Shown here in pieces: positions 47,776 through 58,855 of a DNA stretch of 64,000 bases. A model generated the notes under the pieces. It did not search any database. It had not been told where the DNA came from and saw nothing but the letters and a program-made list of their open reading frames with translations. Both the position numbers and the translations under genes were made by a program. Numbering within the stretch: the first letter of the stretch is position 1; every line of letters starts with the position of its first letter. This DNA comes from Prostheceraeus crozeri (lineage: Eukaryota; Platyhelminthes; Polycladida; Euryleptidae), in contig CAJQUW010005333.1 in the NCBI GenBank assembly GCA_907163375.1, positions 248,001-312,000 of the forward strand. The letters are read 5' to 3'.

Positions 47776-48580
47776 ATGTTCTGTCTGAAAATGTTTCGTG
47801 CTCTTAAGTTCTACATGCATGGAAACGTCAGCAAAATCTGTCGACAGTTTTTGCCGTTGCCGTTTAGTCATTGTACATTGCAGAGAACTTACATGTGCTC
47901 CTTGTCAATAAATTTCACGAAATATTATGAAAAACTGCTCGTCAGAAATCCGACTGATGCCGACTCCGATGGGAAGATGCAATGCAGAAAATCCAGCGGC
48001 CTAAAACACTTTCCACGAAGTTGCTTCTCAATGAAATTCGGTAAACTGCAAGTCTGGAGAGATCTAACTCGATTAACTATGCCTTTCAGTGGTTCACGCA
48101 AGCTGTATTGTTTTGTCTTTTCATGTTATTCATTGCGTCTGTAATGTCTTTCTATTCAGTTCACTGATCAGTTATTGACGTTGTGTCTGCTATTCCTTGC
48201 CTGCCAGCGATCTCAGACGGCGAAGTTTGTATTTTCTTTCAATTTCTGAATGTTTTGTCAAGTTAGAGATCATTGATGGAAGAAGAAATTCTTCCTTGCC
48301 ATCAGTGAATGAGTGATTCCCACATCTGAACATATTTGAGTGCATACTTTCCAACGAAAAACTCTTCAAAATGTTTGTATGTGTCGTGATAATAATAAAA
48401 TGAAGCCAAGAGTTAAAATGATGTTTTGGTTATATCAATGATTTATGGACTTTTCAGATTATGACATGCGATTTAATATTTACTTATCCAAACTGATGCA
48501 TAATGGATTTATAAACGTATTGCCAGCGCCTAGCAGGGATTGTATAGAATTGAATACATCATAGTCAGACTGAATGAATC
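47776..48580. other. No gene recognised; 122-codon open frame at 47776-48144
   Basis: The plus-strand frame from the ATG at 47776 starts inside a SINE tail and is rich in Cys, Phe and Arg with no recognisable domain. I do not call it a gene. Confidence 0.35.
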
Positions 48581-48735
48581 TTACATAGTCAGACTTTTAG
48601 CTGGAGCGTTGTGATCTTGTGTTGTGCGAAGTGTGCGGATGCCCTTCCTGAAAACTTCCAGTGACACGCTCGGGGCTCGACCTCCAGACTGAAGGATCGC
48701 TAATCCAAGCACTTAACCACTGTGCCATGGAGACA
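48581..48735 (-). repeat. tRNA-derived SINE, family B
   Basis: The minus strand shows GTCTCCATGGCACAGTGG (good A box), AGTGCTTGGATTAGCGATCC, GAGCCCCGAGCGTGTCACTGG, GGAAGGGCATCCGC and AGTCTGACTATG. The 3' end is cut and followed by a duplicated AGTCTGA. Confidence 0.82.
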
Positions 48736-50518
48736 CTATATCTGCCATTCATTATTTAACAGAAATGTTACGTAGCAGCCATGCCCCACATGTGGTAAGC
48801 GTCATCGCGTGGCTGAATTTAGTGCGCTTGATAGCAGCTACATTGTCAACATATTAATTATAGACATTCTGATTTTGGAAGCTTTTGTATGTACGGCTGA
48901 TGCAAAGGGACAATTTCACTCTCCTTGACCAAGGATACACGAATGAAGCTGCCATAAAATGAGGGAGTTCACCGATTTCTTCGCTATTTTGTCATTCAGA
49001 AAGTTCGACATTGGGGTGAAGGTTAGGCTTTTTTGGGACGGAGATCAAATATTATCGACAAGTTTATATTTAGTGAATCGAATTGTATTTATCATCTCAA
49101 TAATCTAAAGATCAAATAGATGCAAGTGGTAGAATTGATGATATTCACTGATTGCCACATTGAACCACGAATATTCCTCATTTTTCAAACGTATGATAGA
49201 CAGAAGGAGGATGCCAACGTCCAAGTTCATCAAGGCTAGGTTTTGAGTCAGTTTTTTTTAAAATCCAGAGGGCAATGCATGTATTTAGGCTCCATGAACC
49301 CTTGAAGCAAATATAGGGCCATAGAAATGAATTCTATTATTTGCGGAGCAATGCAGATACTTTATTTCCATGGTAAAGGCTGCGATTTAACAGCTGAGCG
49401 CCGACCGAATGTAGTTTCCGTCATGCCACAACTATTCTCAAACATTTTCGCTGTCAGCCACTTTTTAATTAATCATTACACGAACGCAAAGATCTATTCC
49501 TTAAAATAGAACGCATTTGATGGGGTTCTGGGGCACGTGCTCGTACATATCTATCAAATATATTATCGACATTAAACATGACCTGTATAACCATGCATGT
49601 CTTCAATTTATGCCACCAGCATAAGTCCCAATGTAACATATCAATATGCCATTATGTTTTTCATGCAACCTACGTTATATTCTGGTAGGCCAGTATTAAG
49701 CTTGCACAATAGCTGTACATACCACTGCTCTGCTGCAAAACTATCTTGAAGTAAAAGTCTAGATCTTTGTGAAATAGAATTAAGTTATAGAACTTCATTA
49801 CAGAGCTCTGAATTTCATGTATGTTTTTCTACTTTATAAATCCAATAAACGCAGACTTACTCAATGTTCTTTAAACGCAGGCATGTGTGACAATTTATCA
49901 TTCATCGACACCTTAAATTAAATTTTCAAATAAATCTTGTAGGAAATGAACACATCACTAAAAAAGTGGCTGCTGCTTGATCTTGAGTCTATTCTTGGGG
50001 TGCACGCAACACTAGCATTTGACCGAAACTTAATCGCATAGAGCTGTGATGTTTGCAAGGTCAAGATCTTTCTCTCCATCGTTTTTGATTACATTTGATT
50101 CCCATTTCTCATTTGAAAAATAAAAAATGCCGCAAGTAATTTCCTCATTATTCTTTCCATGAGATCTTTCGTCCAGTTCTCATCATGGAAATGAACATGA
50201 ACGTTTTGGTACACTCTGCTACTGACTGTTAACTCAAGGTGAATAATGACGAAAATAAGCTCTACAGTATGAAGTAATTAAAATAGCCAGACAATACAAA
50301 ATCAATAGAAATGATGCTAAACACATTAAATAAAGGAAAGAAAGATGAGAAGTATACAGCAATATGTGTAAATGAAATAGAAAGCAAAAAAAGCAAAAAA
50401 TAATAAATACTATAATGTATATAATAAAAGTTCTCCCATTTCCCCATTTCTCAGTACACATCACTCACCAATGACCTGCTGTTTTACCTGATTGAATTTT
50501 GTTTGTATTTCATTGCAG
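48736..50518. other. No gene recognised
   Basis: Unique AT-rich sequence. Confidence 0.4.
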
Positions 50519-50707
50519 ACCTTCTTCAGGGAGCGGCTCATGCGGGGCCCTTCGATATCGTCAAACTCTTCACTTCAACGAAAAATATGCTTCCAATTTC
50601 CTCACGGTTACCTCCAAATACTCCTGAAACTGCTTACCGAGCGGAAGTTGTCGCTAGTGGAATGTCCTCCAATCAAAACAGCGGCCACCGAAGTCATGCA
50701 TCAGCAC
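50519..50707 (+). CDS. Candidate internal exon, unrecognised
   Basis: A pyrimidine-rich tract and TTTCATTGCAG acceptor are followed by 189 bp of open frame and a CAC|GTGAGT donor. Both junctions are phase 1, so the exon is symmetric. The translation (DLLQGAAHAGPFDIVKLF, then PISSRLPPNTPETAYRAEVV and a Ser/Asn/His-rich end) looks protein-like but matches no family I know. No flanking exon of compatible phase was found. Confidence 0.3.
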
Positions 50708-50841
50708 GTGAGTCGCATTCATTTGTGCAGTCCATTCAAATAGCTAACTTGAAATAATAAGAGCAAATGTTTACTTTCTGCCTTGATTTCGTCTTTATTG
50801 ACTAGAAATTCTCGAAGCTCATCTCAGTATTTGGGTTTATT

Positions 50842-51125
50842 TTGAAAGAACCCACAGATATGGGTTTCTTACTTTTTCGTCGTTATGTAAACTTGAAAAA
50901 TGGTGATTTCGACAGATGTCTTCAGTGTTTGGATTGTTTGGGAAACAGAATGAGTGGTTTGCGAAGAACCGTGAACTATTCTTTTCTTGAAAGAATTATC
51001 GATGTTGCTGCTTTGTGCAGGATTCTGAGTAACGCTTCATTCAGGCAAAGAATTAGAACATACCTTAAGGAGAAAAATAGAATTTGTCAGAGGCTGCGAA
51101 ATCAACGGCTACCGTAGTTTTCATT
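50842..51125 (+). other. Open frame related to a second copy at 54.2 kb
   Basis: 91 codons from an ATG at 50842, ending NYSFLERIIDVAALCRILSN, RQRIRTYLKEKNRICQRL and a stop. Its 3' half (about 50985-51125) is homologous at the DNA level to 54195-54358, where LERIIHADDLCKILN is readable before the frames diverge. Both copies end with TAGTTTTCATTTACA. A dispersed repeat of unknown type, or a duplicated exon. Confidence 0.4.
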
Positions 51126-51548
51126 TACATGCACGGTGTCACAAATAATGCGAACAGGGGCTGAAGATGACCACTCCTTGCGTTATATAGAAATTTGTAT
51201 TGTTTGCATCGACTACATCAATATGTACATCGAAATTTAATGCTCTGATCCGGAACCGGCTGTGTAACTGTTGCAAGCTAATTTGAATACGGTAGCCACC
51301 TGATTGAAGAAGTGACAATTTCGGTTGAATCTGGAGAAGTGTCTCTACTGTCTCTTTTAGTTGCCTCTATCCCTGGTTAGTCAATCCCACTTTCTGCTTG
51401 TGTAAGAGAGAGAGACCTCAACCTAAAATTAAAAAAGTAAAAATTTTATGAGTAAAAAGTTAATAAAGTAAAATTTCAAGAGAACTCAACCTTCAAGAAG
51501 CACTGTCACCGGTGTCAGGCAGGCTATTGTGGTGCTTTCTGCCATCCT

Positions 51549-51836
51549 ATGAACTTTCATAACAGGAGACTCAGAAATTCCTTTAAGACACTGCAGAACC
51601 TCAATCCGCCCTCACCTGTAATATGCCGTCCCTGTGTGGAATCCTTCGCTAGACAGAGACATTCATCTGATCGAACGTGTGCAGCAGGTCTTGATTCGGA
51701 ACTTCGTGGATTGAATTCGACATCATGCGAAGAGCGCCGTGAACGTCTTCAATCTACCATCTCTTCAATGTCGCCGTTGAATCGTGGAACTCGCCGAAGT
51801 GTTCAGGATAATAAACTGTCTCATCACGCCTGGTGA
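51549..51836 (+). CDS. Open frame next to a LINE tail, unrecognised
   Basis: 95 codons with basic, Ser/Arg-rich, soluble composition (CVESFARQRHSSDRT, TSCEERRERLQSTISSM, LNRGTRRSVQDN). It stops just before the LINE fragment at 51.84 kb and may belong to the same element, or be chance. Confidence 0.25.
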   Translation: MNFHNRRLRNSFKTLQNLNPPSPVICRPCVESFARQRHSSDRTCAAGLDSELRGLNSTSCEERRERLQSTISSMSPLNRGTRRSVQDNKLSHHAW

Positions 51837-51839
51837 TGC

Positions 51840-52030
51840 TTTTCATCCCGAATGTTTCGAGCACGCGTGGTCACAAACACCAAATTTGCAGACGAACATG
51901 TAATCTCAACATTCGCCTCAACTTTTTCTCCCAGAGAATTCTTGATGAATGGAATTCACATGATTTCGCCAGTTCCAGCTCAGCGATTAAACAGAGGGTG
52001 TTGAGCCTCTATGTATGTTTTATTTAACTT
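51840..52030 (+). mobile_element. CR1/jockey-like LINE, C-terminal fragment
   Basis: STRGHKHQICRRTCNLNIRL then NFFSQRILDEWNSHDF and SSAIKQRV. This matches the extreme C terminus of CR1/jockey-type reverse transcriptases (TRGH...L.K...L..R..FFS.RVV..WN.LP......S...FK). A stop follows at 52025. The rest of the polyprotein is absent. Confidence 0.8.
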
Positions 52031-52564
52031 TACTTTAACCATGCCTTGGTGCTCTTTTCGCACTTGTTAGTGTATATATTGTACAAATAGGTAGCTGAAC
52101 ATGAACCACACATCCGAGATCGTTAAGTTCATTACAACGGATATCCGATGACGTACTGCGTGAGCTAGGAACATTACCTTTTCCTTTAATATTCTACACA
52201 AGTCAACTGATAGGGCATCGTCTTCAAGCTTGTTTTGTTATTATTACAATTCGCAATATTATTATGCGCGCAAATGTCAAAGCAATCAGCTGATGCACAC
52301 GTGAAGATCACGTGACAATAGTGTCGGAAGGTGCAGGAATTATGGTTACGTAATCATAACTTACGATGATGCTACAAGAAGGTATTTTCAGCAGCAAGAA
52401 AGAATTTCGCGACTTCATGTAATATTTCTTCACAGCTGATGATCAGATGTGTAAGTTTTCAAATATTTTCTTATGTTCTTGCTGCTCTAGTTCGTTATGA
52501 ACAAGAATTTGGATACTATTGTTTGTGGAATACAGTAAATAGTCATGATGATATGCGCAATAAT
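52031..52564. other. No gene recognised
   Basis: Unique AT-rich sequence between two LINE fragments. Confidence 0.4.
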
Positions 52565-53095
52565 GGCCGGAGACGATTAAGTCCCGGATTAAGTTAGGCC
52601 TTCCGTGGCAAGTTCTTCCCCTTGACGGCAGTATCCGGCTCTGGGATGAAGTAGTGCAGCCTCGAAAGCAGACTCCACTGATTACGCCACTTATTTATGG
52701 ACCAGCTAGTGAGACTCTGTTGAGGGTCTGCCGCCTCCAGCAGTTCCCGGGCGTGGTCGCTGAAGGGGTACCGCGATCGAAGTCGTCGATTGGGTGTCTC
52801 CTCGGAGATTGGTTCATGCTTCCGATGGTCGGGGTTGTTGAAGTCTTGCGAGTGAAAGAGTCGGCGCTTCGCGTCGAATATCTGCTGGAGGGATCCCCGT
52901 CACGATGGGCAGGTAGTCGCTCAGTGTCGCCCGCAAGCAGCCCCCAACCAACCGCATTGAGGGCGATGTCTACCTTACGGGTGAGGGAGCTCCGCCCCAT
53001 GTGGCAGAGCAATTCTCGGCTGTTGGATAGGAAAGCGCCAGCGCTGATGTCCTGAGGGTGTGTACTGAAGCGCTCCACGTGTTGCCGTTGTTGTG
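52565..53095 (-). mobile_element. Nimb/jockey-like LINE fragment (GC-rich)
   Basis: On the minus strand three frames carry successive blocks of one LINE polyprotein. SVHTLRTSALALSYPTAE and WGGAPS, then TRKVDIALN, then GCLRATLSDYLPIVTGIPPA and DIRREA, then SRYPFSDHARELLEA, WRNQWSLLSRLHYFIPEP, KGKNLPRKA, a stop at the usual Trp, and LNRLR. In full LINEs of this type these follow the reverse transcriptase thumb. At least two frameshifts and one stop. Markedly more GC-rich than its surroundings, so it may be a recent arrival or from a GC-rich family. Confidence 0.85.
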
Positions 53096-53111
53096 ACGAA
53101 CAATGAACAAT

Positions 53112-53175
53112 AAACCAAGCTTGCGCGATAAATATTGTAAATTAATACTTCTTTGTATCGGAAGAAGCTTGGTTT
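53112..53175. repeat. Inverted repeat AAACCAAGCTT
   Basis: An 11-bp perfect inverted pair 64 bp end to end, immediately beyond the truncated 5' edge of the LINE fragment. Confidence 0.6.
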
Positions 53176-53907
53176 TCACTTTATTCGCAATCAATAGTCT
53201 GCTACACACCAAATGGATAAACGATTCTGTGGAATATAGTAAACTAATACTCTAAATAACATCTATAGTATTCTACAAATTACTCATGTAGACCTATGTT
53301 AAAGAATATTTTCGCCGCAACAAATTTTATCAAACTCATATTCAATCTCTTTTTGGCCGTGATTTTTTCTGGTTGTGTTGTTCATTGAGGCTACCTACAC
53401 GTAAGTTTGGGTTAAATGTTTTCAGCAGATCGTTTTTTCACCTGTCAACTTCGAAGAGTCTCGATTTTATTTGAACAGATAATAGGTATGCAAATATGTT
53501 TTGGATGCAGTAAATACAGCGATTCCTCTTATGAGCGTTTTCTGAATTTGAATAAAAGAATCTATGTACTGAACTTCATATACATGTAAATAGCTCCGCG
53601 TCAAATCAAACCCATGAATTGCGTACTTTGAGAAATGACAGATAATGCTGCTGTACTAAGTGCTATCTAAGGTGGCAATTTGAGTAATTTTATGTTGAGA
53701 GTTGGATTGATGTTGATAACCACATTGATGTAGAAAGGAACCCATTTATTTCCCATCTGCATGAATGGATGAACATTGTTCACTGCTACTGGTCTAAATA
53801 TCGGCAGTAATAATTGTGACGAAATTTCCATTCTCTCATTAATTGCTGAACAATTATAATGTGTGATGCTGAGGGCTTGATCCTGCCATTTGATGTCAGT
53901 CGCATGG
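53176..53907. other. No gene recognised
   Basis: Unique AT-rich sequence. Confidence 0.4.
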
Positions 53908-54100
53908 AGCAGCCGTGACTCAGACGGTCAGAGAGACAGGTCTAGATAGCCTAGGGTCGTAGGTTCGAGTCCTACACTGCACTGTAATTTGACCAATCTT
54001 TCATCCCATTTCATTCATTGTTTATTTTTGTGCTTCCGGAAAACTCAGCTCTCATCTGATGCCATCAGGGGAATACATTTTTAAAGATATTCATCATGCG
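53908..54100 (+). repeat. tRNA-derived SINE
   Basis: GTGACTCAGACGGTCAGAGAG resembles an A-box region. GTAGGTTCGAGTCCTAC is a perfect T arm with an intact B box, but the acceptor arms do not pair. A TTTGACCAATCTTTCATCCC body follows. Confidence 0.65.
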
Positions 54101-54194
54101 AATGAATTATCTATGTCTTCTGACAGCATCTAAACATTCAAGTACCAAGATTCCTGAGTTCCTAGCGTTCTAAAATCAGATGTTCATTTTACCT

Positions 54195-54631
54195 GTCTTG
54201 AAAGAATCATCCATGCTGATGATTTATGCAAGATTCTGAATTGCATGTGCGCAGTAATACTTTGTTTTGGCAAAGAATTAGAACATCTGGTGAGAAGAAA
54301 AATACAAGTTATGAGAAGTGCTGCCAAATCGATAGCAGCTTTAGTTTTCATTTACAAATACAATGCCTCAAACAATGAGAAATTCGCTTTTAAAGAAGTC
54401 AATTATTATTGCCAAATATTAACTCATGGCAGAAGTTCGTTGCTACTGGATACTGCTTTTCCGACTGAATCAAAAATACTAACATATAATTATCTAATCC
54501 ATAGGTGTTTGCTAGTGCGAAACGCAAATATAAAGTATGAAAATTTTCGTTCTGCAGATTGCATAGAATGGAATGAATTACCAACATTTCCTATCGGTAT
54601 TCTATCTAAAAATACGTTTTATTCACCGTAA
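54195..54631 (+). other. Second copy of the 50.9-kb repeat, with an open frame
   Basis: DNA homology to 50985-51125 over the first 160 bp. A 128-codon frame (54245-54631) continues with HGRSSLLLDTAF, IHRCLLVRNANIKYENF, DCIEWNELPTFPIGI and ends NTFYSP. The WNELP...TF ending vaguely recalls LINE C termini (WN.LP...S..TF), but I cannot confirm it. Confidence 0.35.
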
Positions 54632-54814
54632 CAGTTTGTACTCAAACTGAAGAAGGATTTGTCTCTTGATTTGAAGAAATTTCAAATGATGAATGTTAAT
54701 TCCATTAGTGATAGACTATTGTATAAATAAGGAAGGAAAGTGAAGCATGCGGAAAAACATCACGCCAAGTTTGTTAATGCGCCTGTCTTGCATATAGTGA
54801 GGAATATCCGCTTC

Positions 54815-55195
54815 TGTCAAAATCTGCAGGTTTTTGCGCCAGAAGGTCGCCAAATGTCGTAGGATGCATCGGTAAAATGAGGACCCCAAGTATCGCTATT
54901 TATGATGACGAAAGCTTCAAAAATATTATTTGTCATGAGAGACGTGATTCTGCTGAATATCTAGAGAGAATGGCAATGATTAAGTCAATAAACGACACCA
55001 ACACCCTTGATTCCTTGACCCCACTCGCCTGACCCAAAGATCGAACCGAAGTCCGCGGTGGAGACGAGCTCGCACCTTCTTCACTAGGCCCCGCTGACGG
55101 TACAGAAGGAACGCGAGTGAAGGCAGAAGTCATCTCCAAGTGATATCGACAGTTTATTGTCCTAAAATGATTGACAGAATGCAACCATTCATATT
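54815..55195 (-). repeat. Composite repeat carrying SINE family D, copy 4
   Basis: The 188-bp SINE core is at 54955-55142. It shares both outer flanks with the copy at 16.5-16.9 kb, including GGTTTTTGCGCCAGAAGGTC and, beyond the other edge, GGACAATAAACTGTCGATAT and TGGTTGCATTCTGTC. Confidence 0.8.
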
Positions 55196-55384
55196 GTAGC
55201 GAGACAGCATATCAACGTCACATTCGACTACTTCACACAGTATATGTAGATGTGATTGACTTAATCGTTCAATATATTGCGACAGACCTTTGTTGGAAAT
55301 TCTGTTATTTCACTCTTCTTGGCTCAGTCAGCCGATGATCGTTGCTGAGTGAATAAAGCAGGTATGAACCAGCACCTCAATAGA

Positions 55385-55685
55385 TAGCAACCAAACTTGA
55401 CCATAGGATGGGAAACTGGTGATCTCAAAACGGTAAAATTTTCTGCTGTTCAATTTAAGACCATTGGACTTACACCAAGATCCAACCAATTTTAAACTTG
55501 GTCAGATCATCAATATTTCTGTTCCGATTTATTGGCAGCAGCAGCATCACAACGTCGTCAGCAAACTTCATTGTAACCCCATAACCTTGAGAACACTTAA
55601 GGGAACGAATGTGAGAAGCAAAAAGAAAAGGAGACAAAACGAAACCATGAGGAACACCAGAGAGCGTGCAGGTGTACAGTCTGCA
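55385..55685 (-). mobile_element. CR1/jockey-like LINE, reverse transcriptase core fragment
   Basis: The minus strand reads TLSGVPHGFVLSPFLFASHI, then GVTMKFADDVVMLLLPINRN and DDLTKFKIGW. GVPHGFVLSPFLF is the GVPQGSVLGPLLF box and FADD is the catalytic YADD-type box, so both hallmark motifs survive. A stop follows, then NGLKLNSRKF in another frame. Truncated at both ends. Confidence 0.88.
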
Positions 55686-57508
55686 CGTCGAATGAACAAT
55701 GTTCTCAAAATGAACGTCTAAATGAACAATGTTTTCAACTCATTATCGCATTTTCAGGCCTGTGATTACTTCTCAAATTCCTCAAACTTGTTTATTACTC
55801 CTCAAATCCTCAAAAATTCCTGAAATATAGCTTAACTATGAGAAATTACTCAAATACGACACACTGCAAACTAAATGTCGGATAATGTATTGTTTTTTGC
55901 CGAGTGGCGATGATCTGTAAACTTCCAAACAAGAATCTAAGATAGAATCCTGTAACATGTACCCTGCATCCATGCTACTAATCATGAATCACTCATGATT
56001 TATTTCTTTTCTTTTTCTTCTCTCATGATTTATAACTTAATGATTTTTCTCTCACACACTTGGTAGATTTTAGATAGCGTAATCCCGCTGTGCTAGCTAG
56101 ATCTGATATTTTGATTGGAAACAGACCTGTCCTTTTGTCATCTGAATGGGCTGACTGTTAAATAGAATCTTTTCAATATGTAAGTGATAAACATAATTTT
56201 GAAAAGAGCGACTTACTCACCAATTCATTCCACATGAGGAGAGGAGAACCATTGCTTGTCCTTCTAGCAAGTATTTTTAAATTTCTAGACATTTTAGGAT
56301 ATAATGATTTTCTTTTAGCCATGTCATATTTAGCACATCAAAAATTAACCAGTCGTTAGCTTGTTTTTTTAATTTTGTTACCTTGACGCACTTTGTTACG
56401 TTGAATGTCGTTTTCATTTCTGCAAGCTACAGGGCTGCAGATGTTCCGGTTCGTCTGGACTTATTTTGCTAAGCAGAGAAGTTGTCCGAAGTTATTGTCT
56501 GTCGAACTCACTCATTAAATGCTTTCACGTATTTAATGAGTGAAACTCTGCGATCAACCTACAGAAATTGTATATTTGAACACTGCAATTTTTTACTTCT
56601 AACTTCATAATATTGCTTAGAATTCCAACAATAAAATGCACATTCAATTATTTTCATTAATTATCTTAACCTTTGTCACAACCTTTATATGTTTCTGCGA
56701 CTATATGGCTGCTAAATGCATGCCTGTACTTCTTAAAGAACTTAAAGATATCGATCTTCCATATCCATTATATGCTAACATATAGGTAGCCCAGCCCACT
56801 TGGATTTCAGTGCTCTTATCAACTGAAGTGTTTGTTTCACTCACTCTCTTCCATTTTATTTCCACTGAACATGAACACATCCGACGGGGTAAAGCGGATG
56901 GTCCCTAAATTTAGTGTCAATCTGCCTCCTGGTCACTAGCGTGCGGGGGTTGGAAGCGTATGAAGCTCTGCTATCCCATGAGTCTTTTTGCAGCTACATT
57001 TTCCAGGGTCTGCCGACCGACATTTATCCTGGATGAATTATTCACGTATAGATCGTTTTCATAATTTGCTGAACACAGGTTGGTGTGAAACTAGTGCACA
57101 CATTGCTTATCGTTGTGTGTGAACTTAGATTAATTAAGACATTGAACCACATAGTACTGGGTTGATAGATTTTCAAGCTGGGTCTACTGCAAGATGTGGA
57201 CGTCAATATCTCGGCACAGCTTCATGCGAATGGAGGTGATAATCTTTCACTCTTTGCCTGTATGCGACCAACAACTGAACGGCAAGCCTGTTCCCGACAC
57301 TTCTTTTGTGTTGTATGAGAGAATTCATGTTCATTTGAATGTAGATCGGAACGATATGATCAAACGCTAACAAGTAAACAAAACCCACCAAAACTTATGC
57401 AGTATAAAGTAATATTAATAAATTAGTGTGTAATGTGGCGTATCCTTCATGATAAATTACTGACCTTTTTTAAGTCACAAGCATTCCGTCAACGATTTTA
57501 AGCTTTCT
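55686..57508. other. No gene recognised
   Basis: Mostly unique AT-rich sequence. A GC-richer patch at 56885-57020 has no recognised content. Confidence 0.4.
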
Positions 57509-57714
57509 ATACTTATGGGTTACTCTCCTCCCAAATTTGTCTAAAGTCCGTAAAAATTAATCGTTGCAAAGCCCCAGATGCATGTGGTTGAGGATATATC
57601 CTACATTCAAAAAATTACAGTATACAAATCTGACAAGCATCATTGAATTGGAGACGATAGCGTGAAGCAGAGCGATATCAGCAGCTTGATCTGACATCCT
57701 CTGTTCGACACATT
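57509..57714 (+). mobile_element. Single arm of the foldback family
   Basis: Starts TACTTATGGGTTACTCTCC and ends near GCTTGATCTGACATCCTCTG, collinear with the arms at 29.7-30.4 kb. No inverted partner was seen within the next kilobase. Confidence 0.7.
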
Positions 57715-58149
57715 TTAAGCAGATAATACTTGAGCCAACAAATTAATTTCGTAACAACGCGGGAAGTGATTATGACCAAGTCAGTATTCCTCAGCAATAT
57801 GGACAACTTCAAAAAGTGGTGTGGTCAACCCTGGGGTTACCTTCTTCGTTGTGACTTTCATGATTTGAAGTTTGGCCCAAAATACGTGCTAAAATTTGTA
57901 GTTTTTCTTGCAATTATCACATTAGGCTCCGTTTCCATTCCTCAAAATATTCACAAAAAATCCTCAATTTTTTTCATAGGCTTATCACAGGCCTGCATTT
58001 TGATCATCTTGCCTCACTAAATTTAGATTTCTTAATCTTCTAATGCAATGGGGCAGGTTTAACCATTGCACTCTAAAGATCATTTTGTCTAGGAGTAGCT
58101 AGTTATGAGTTTTGTGACCCGATGCTATCCGTTAAACTTCCGCTATCAT
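57715..58149. other. No gene recognised
   Basis: The frame at 57730-58020 is unsupported. Confidence 0.35.
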
Positions 58150-58855
58150 CTATTTACCGAGCACAGTCAAGCATTTCTTGATGTGTAAGCCAAGAGTCTA
58201 CTATACTTTGTCAGAGCATTCGACTAAGTCAATAAAATCATTCTCGTTTCCGGACAAGCCATCAATATCATGCGCGAAGCGGAGCAGATTTGTTTTTGTT
58301 GTTTTTTCAATACCGACTTAATCATTGCGGTTTTCAGCCGCTTCTCTCATAATGCCTGTTTACGAAGGGGGCAACACATCGACAGACGGTCACCCAGGAA
58401 GGCGTCCCCCATTTCGACCCAATCCGAAGAACCACGTTCTGATGGTACCTTCTTTCCAATTCCATCCCTTGCGCTGCCCGCTGTGAGCTCTCACGTCTTC
58501 GTTGCATAGGCCACAGCCTCCTCCTCAATTCTTATCTTCACAGGATTGGTAGGTCCTCTTCTCCTGATTGCCCTGTTTGTGGTGTAAACCGCGATGTCCC
58601 CCCACTTACTGTGATCTAGTCCCTCCCTTTCTTCTACCCGAGCGATTATCTTTGGGTCCTCAGTTACTTGTTTTGATCTTTGACATCGCCCGTGGGGGTG
58701 GCCGCCTTCTCGGCCTCCGTGGCGTCCCGCCACGCCCCAATCCGCGGGACGGCGTCGGGTAATCCTGCCTGCCTTTTTACGATGTTGAAGAGTGTTGATG
58801 GCAGAGCACATCCTTGACGTTCACCAACCAAAAAGTTCTCTAACATAACTTGGAC
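58150..58855 (-). mobile_element. LINE reverse transcriptase fragment split by an insert
   Basis: On the minus strand VGERQGCALPSTLFNIV (58790-58846) is the VRQGC.LSP.LFNI box. LLRFAHDIDGLSGNENDFID at 58205-58290 is the LRFADDIDGLAG box of the same LINE type, with Asp-to-His damage in FADD. These boxes normally lie about 40 residues apart but are separated here by about 500 bp of GC-rich DNA. A dead copy interrupted by a later insertion. Confidence 0.78.
58292..58780 (-). repeat. GC-rich insert with A-rich tail inside the LINE
   Basis: On the minus strand this insert ends AAAAAACAACAAAAACAAAT, directly against the LINE's RFAHD block, which suggests retroposition. The upstream part carries open stretches (GLDHSKWGDIAVY, IRIEEEAVAYATKT) with no family recognised. 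It could be a SINE/LINE 3' end or a processed gene copy. The exact left border is uncertain. Confidence 0.55.

Noticed and set aside
47776-48144. 122-codon open frame
   Set aside because: Starts inside a SINE tail, has no domain and no conserved feature; likely chance.
52654-53055. 133-codon open frame on the plus strand
   Set aside because: Shadow of the GC-rich LINE fragment, whose real coding sense is the minus strand.
3386-54100. Working tRNA genes at 3.39, 20.5, 40.6 or 53.9 kb
   Set aside because: Pol III boxes are recognisable but acceptor stems do not pair; SINE heads are the better call.
55464-55721. Open frame on the plus strand
   Set aside because: Antisense to the readable GVPHG...FADD reverse transcriptase blocks.
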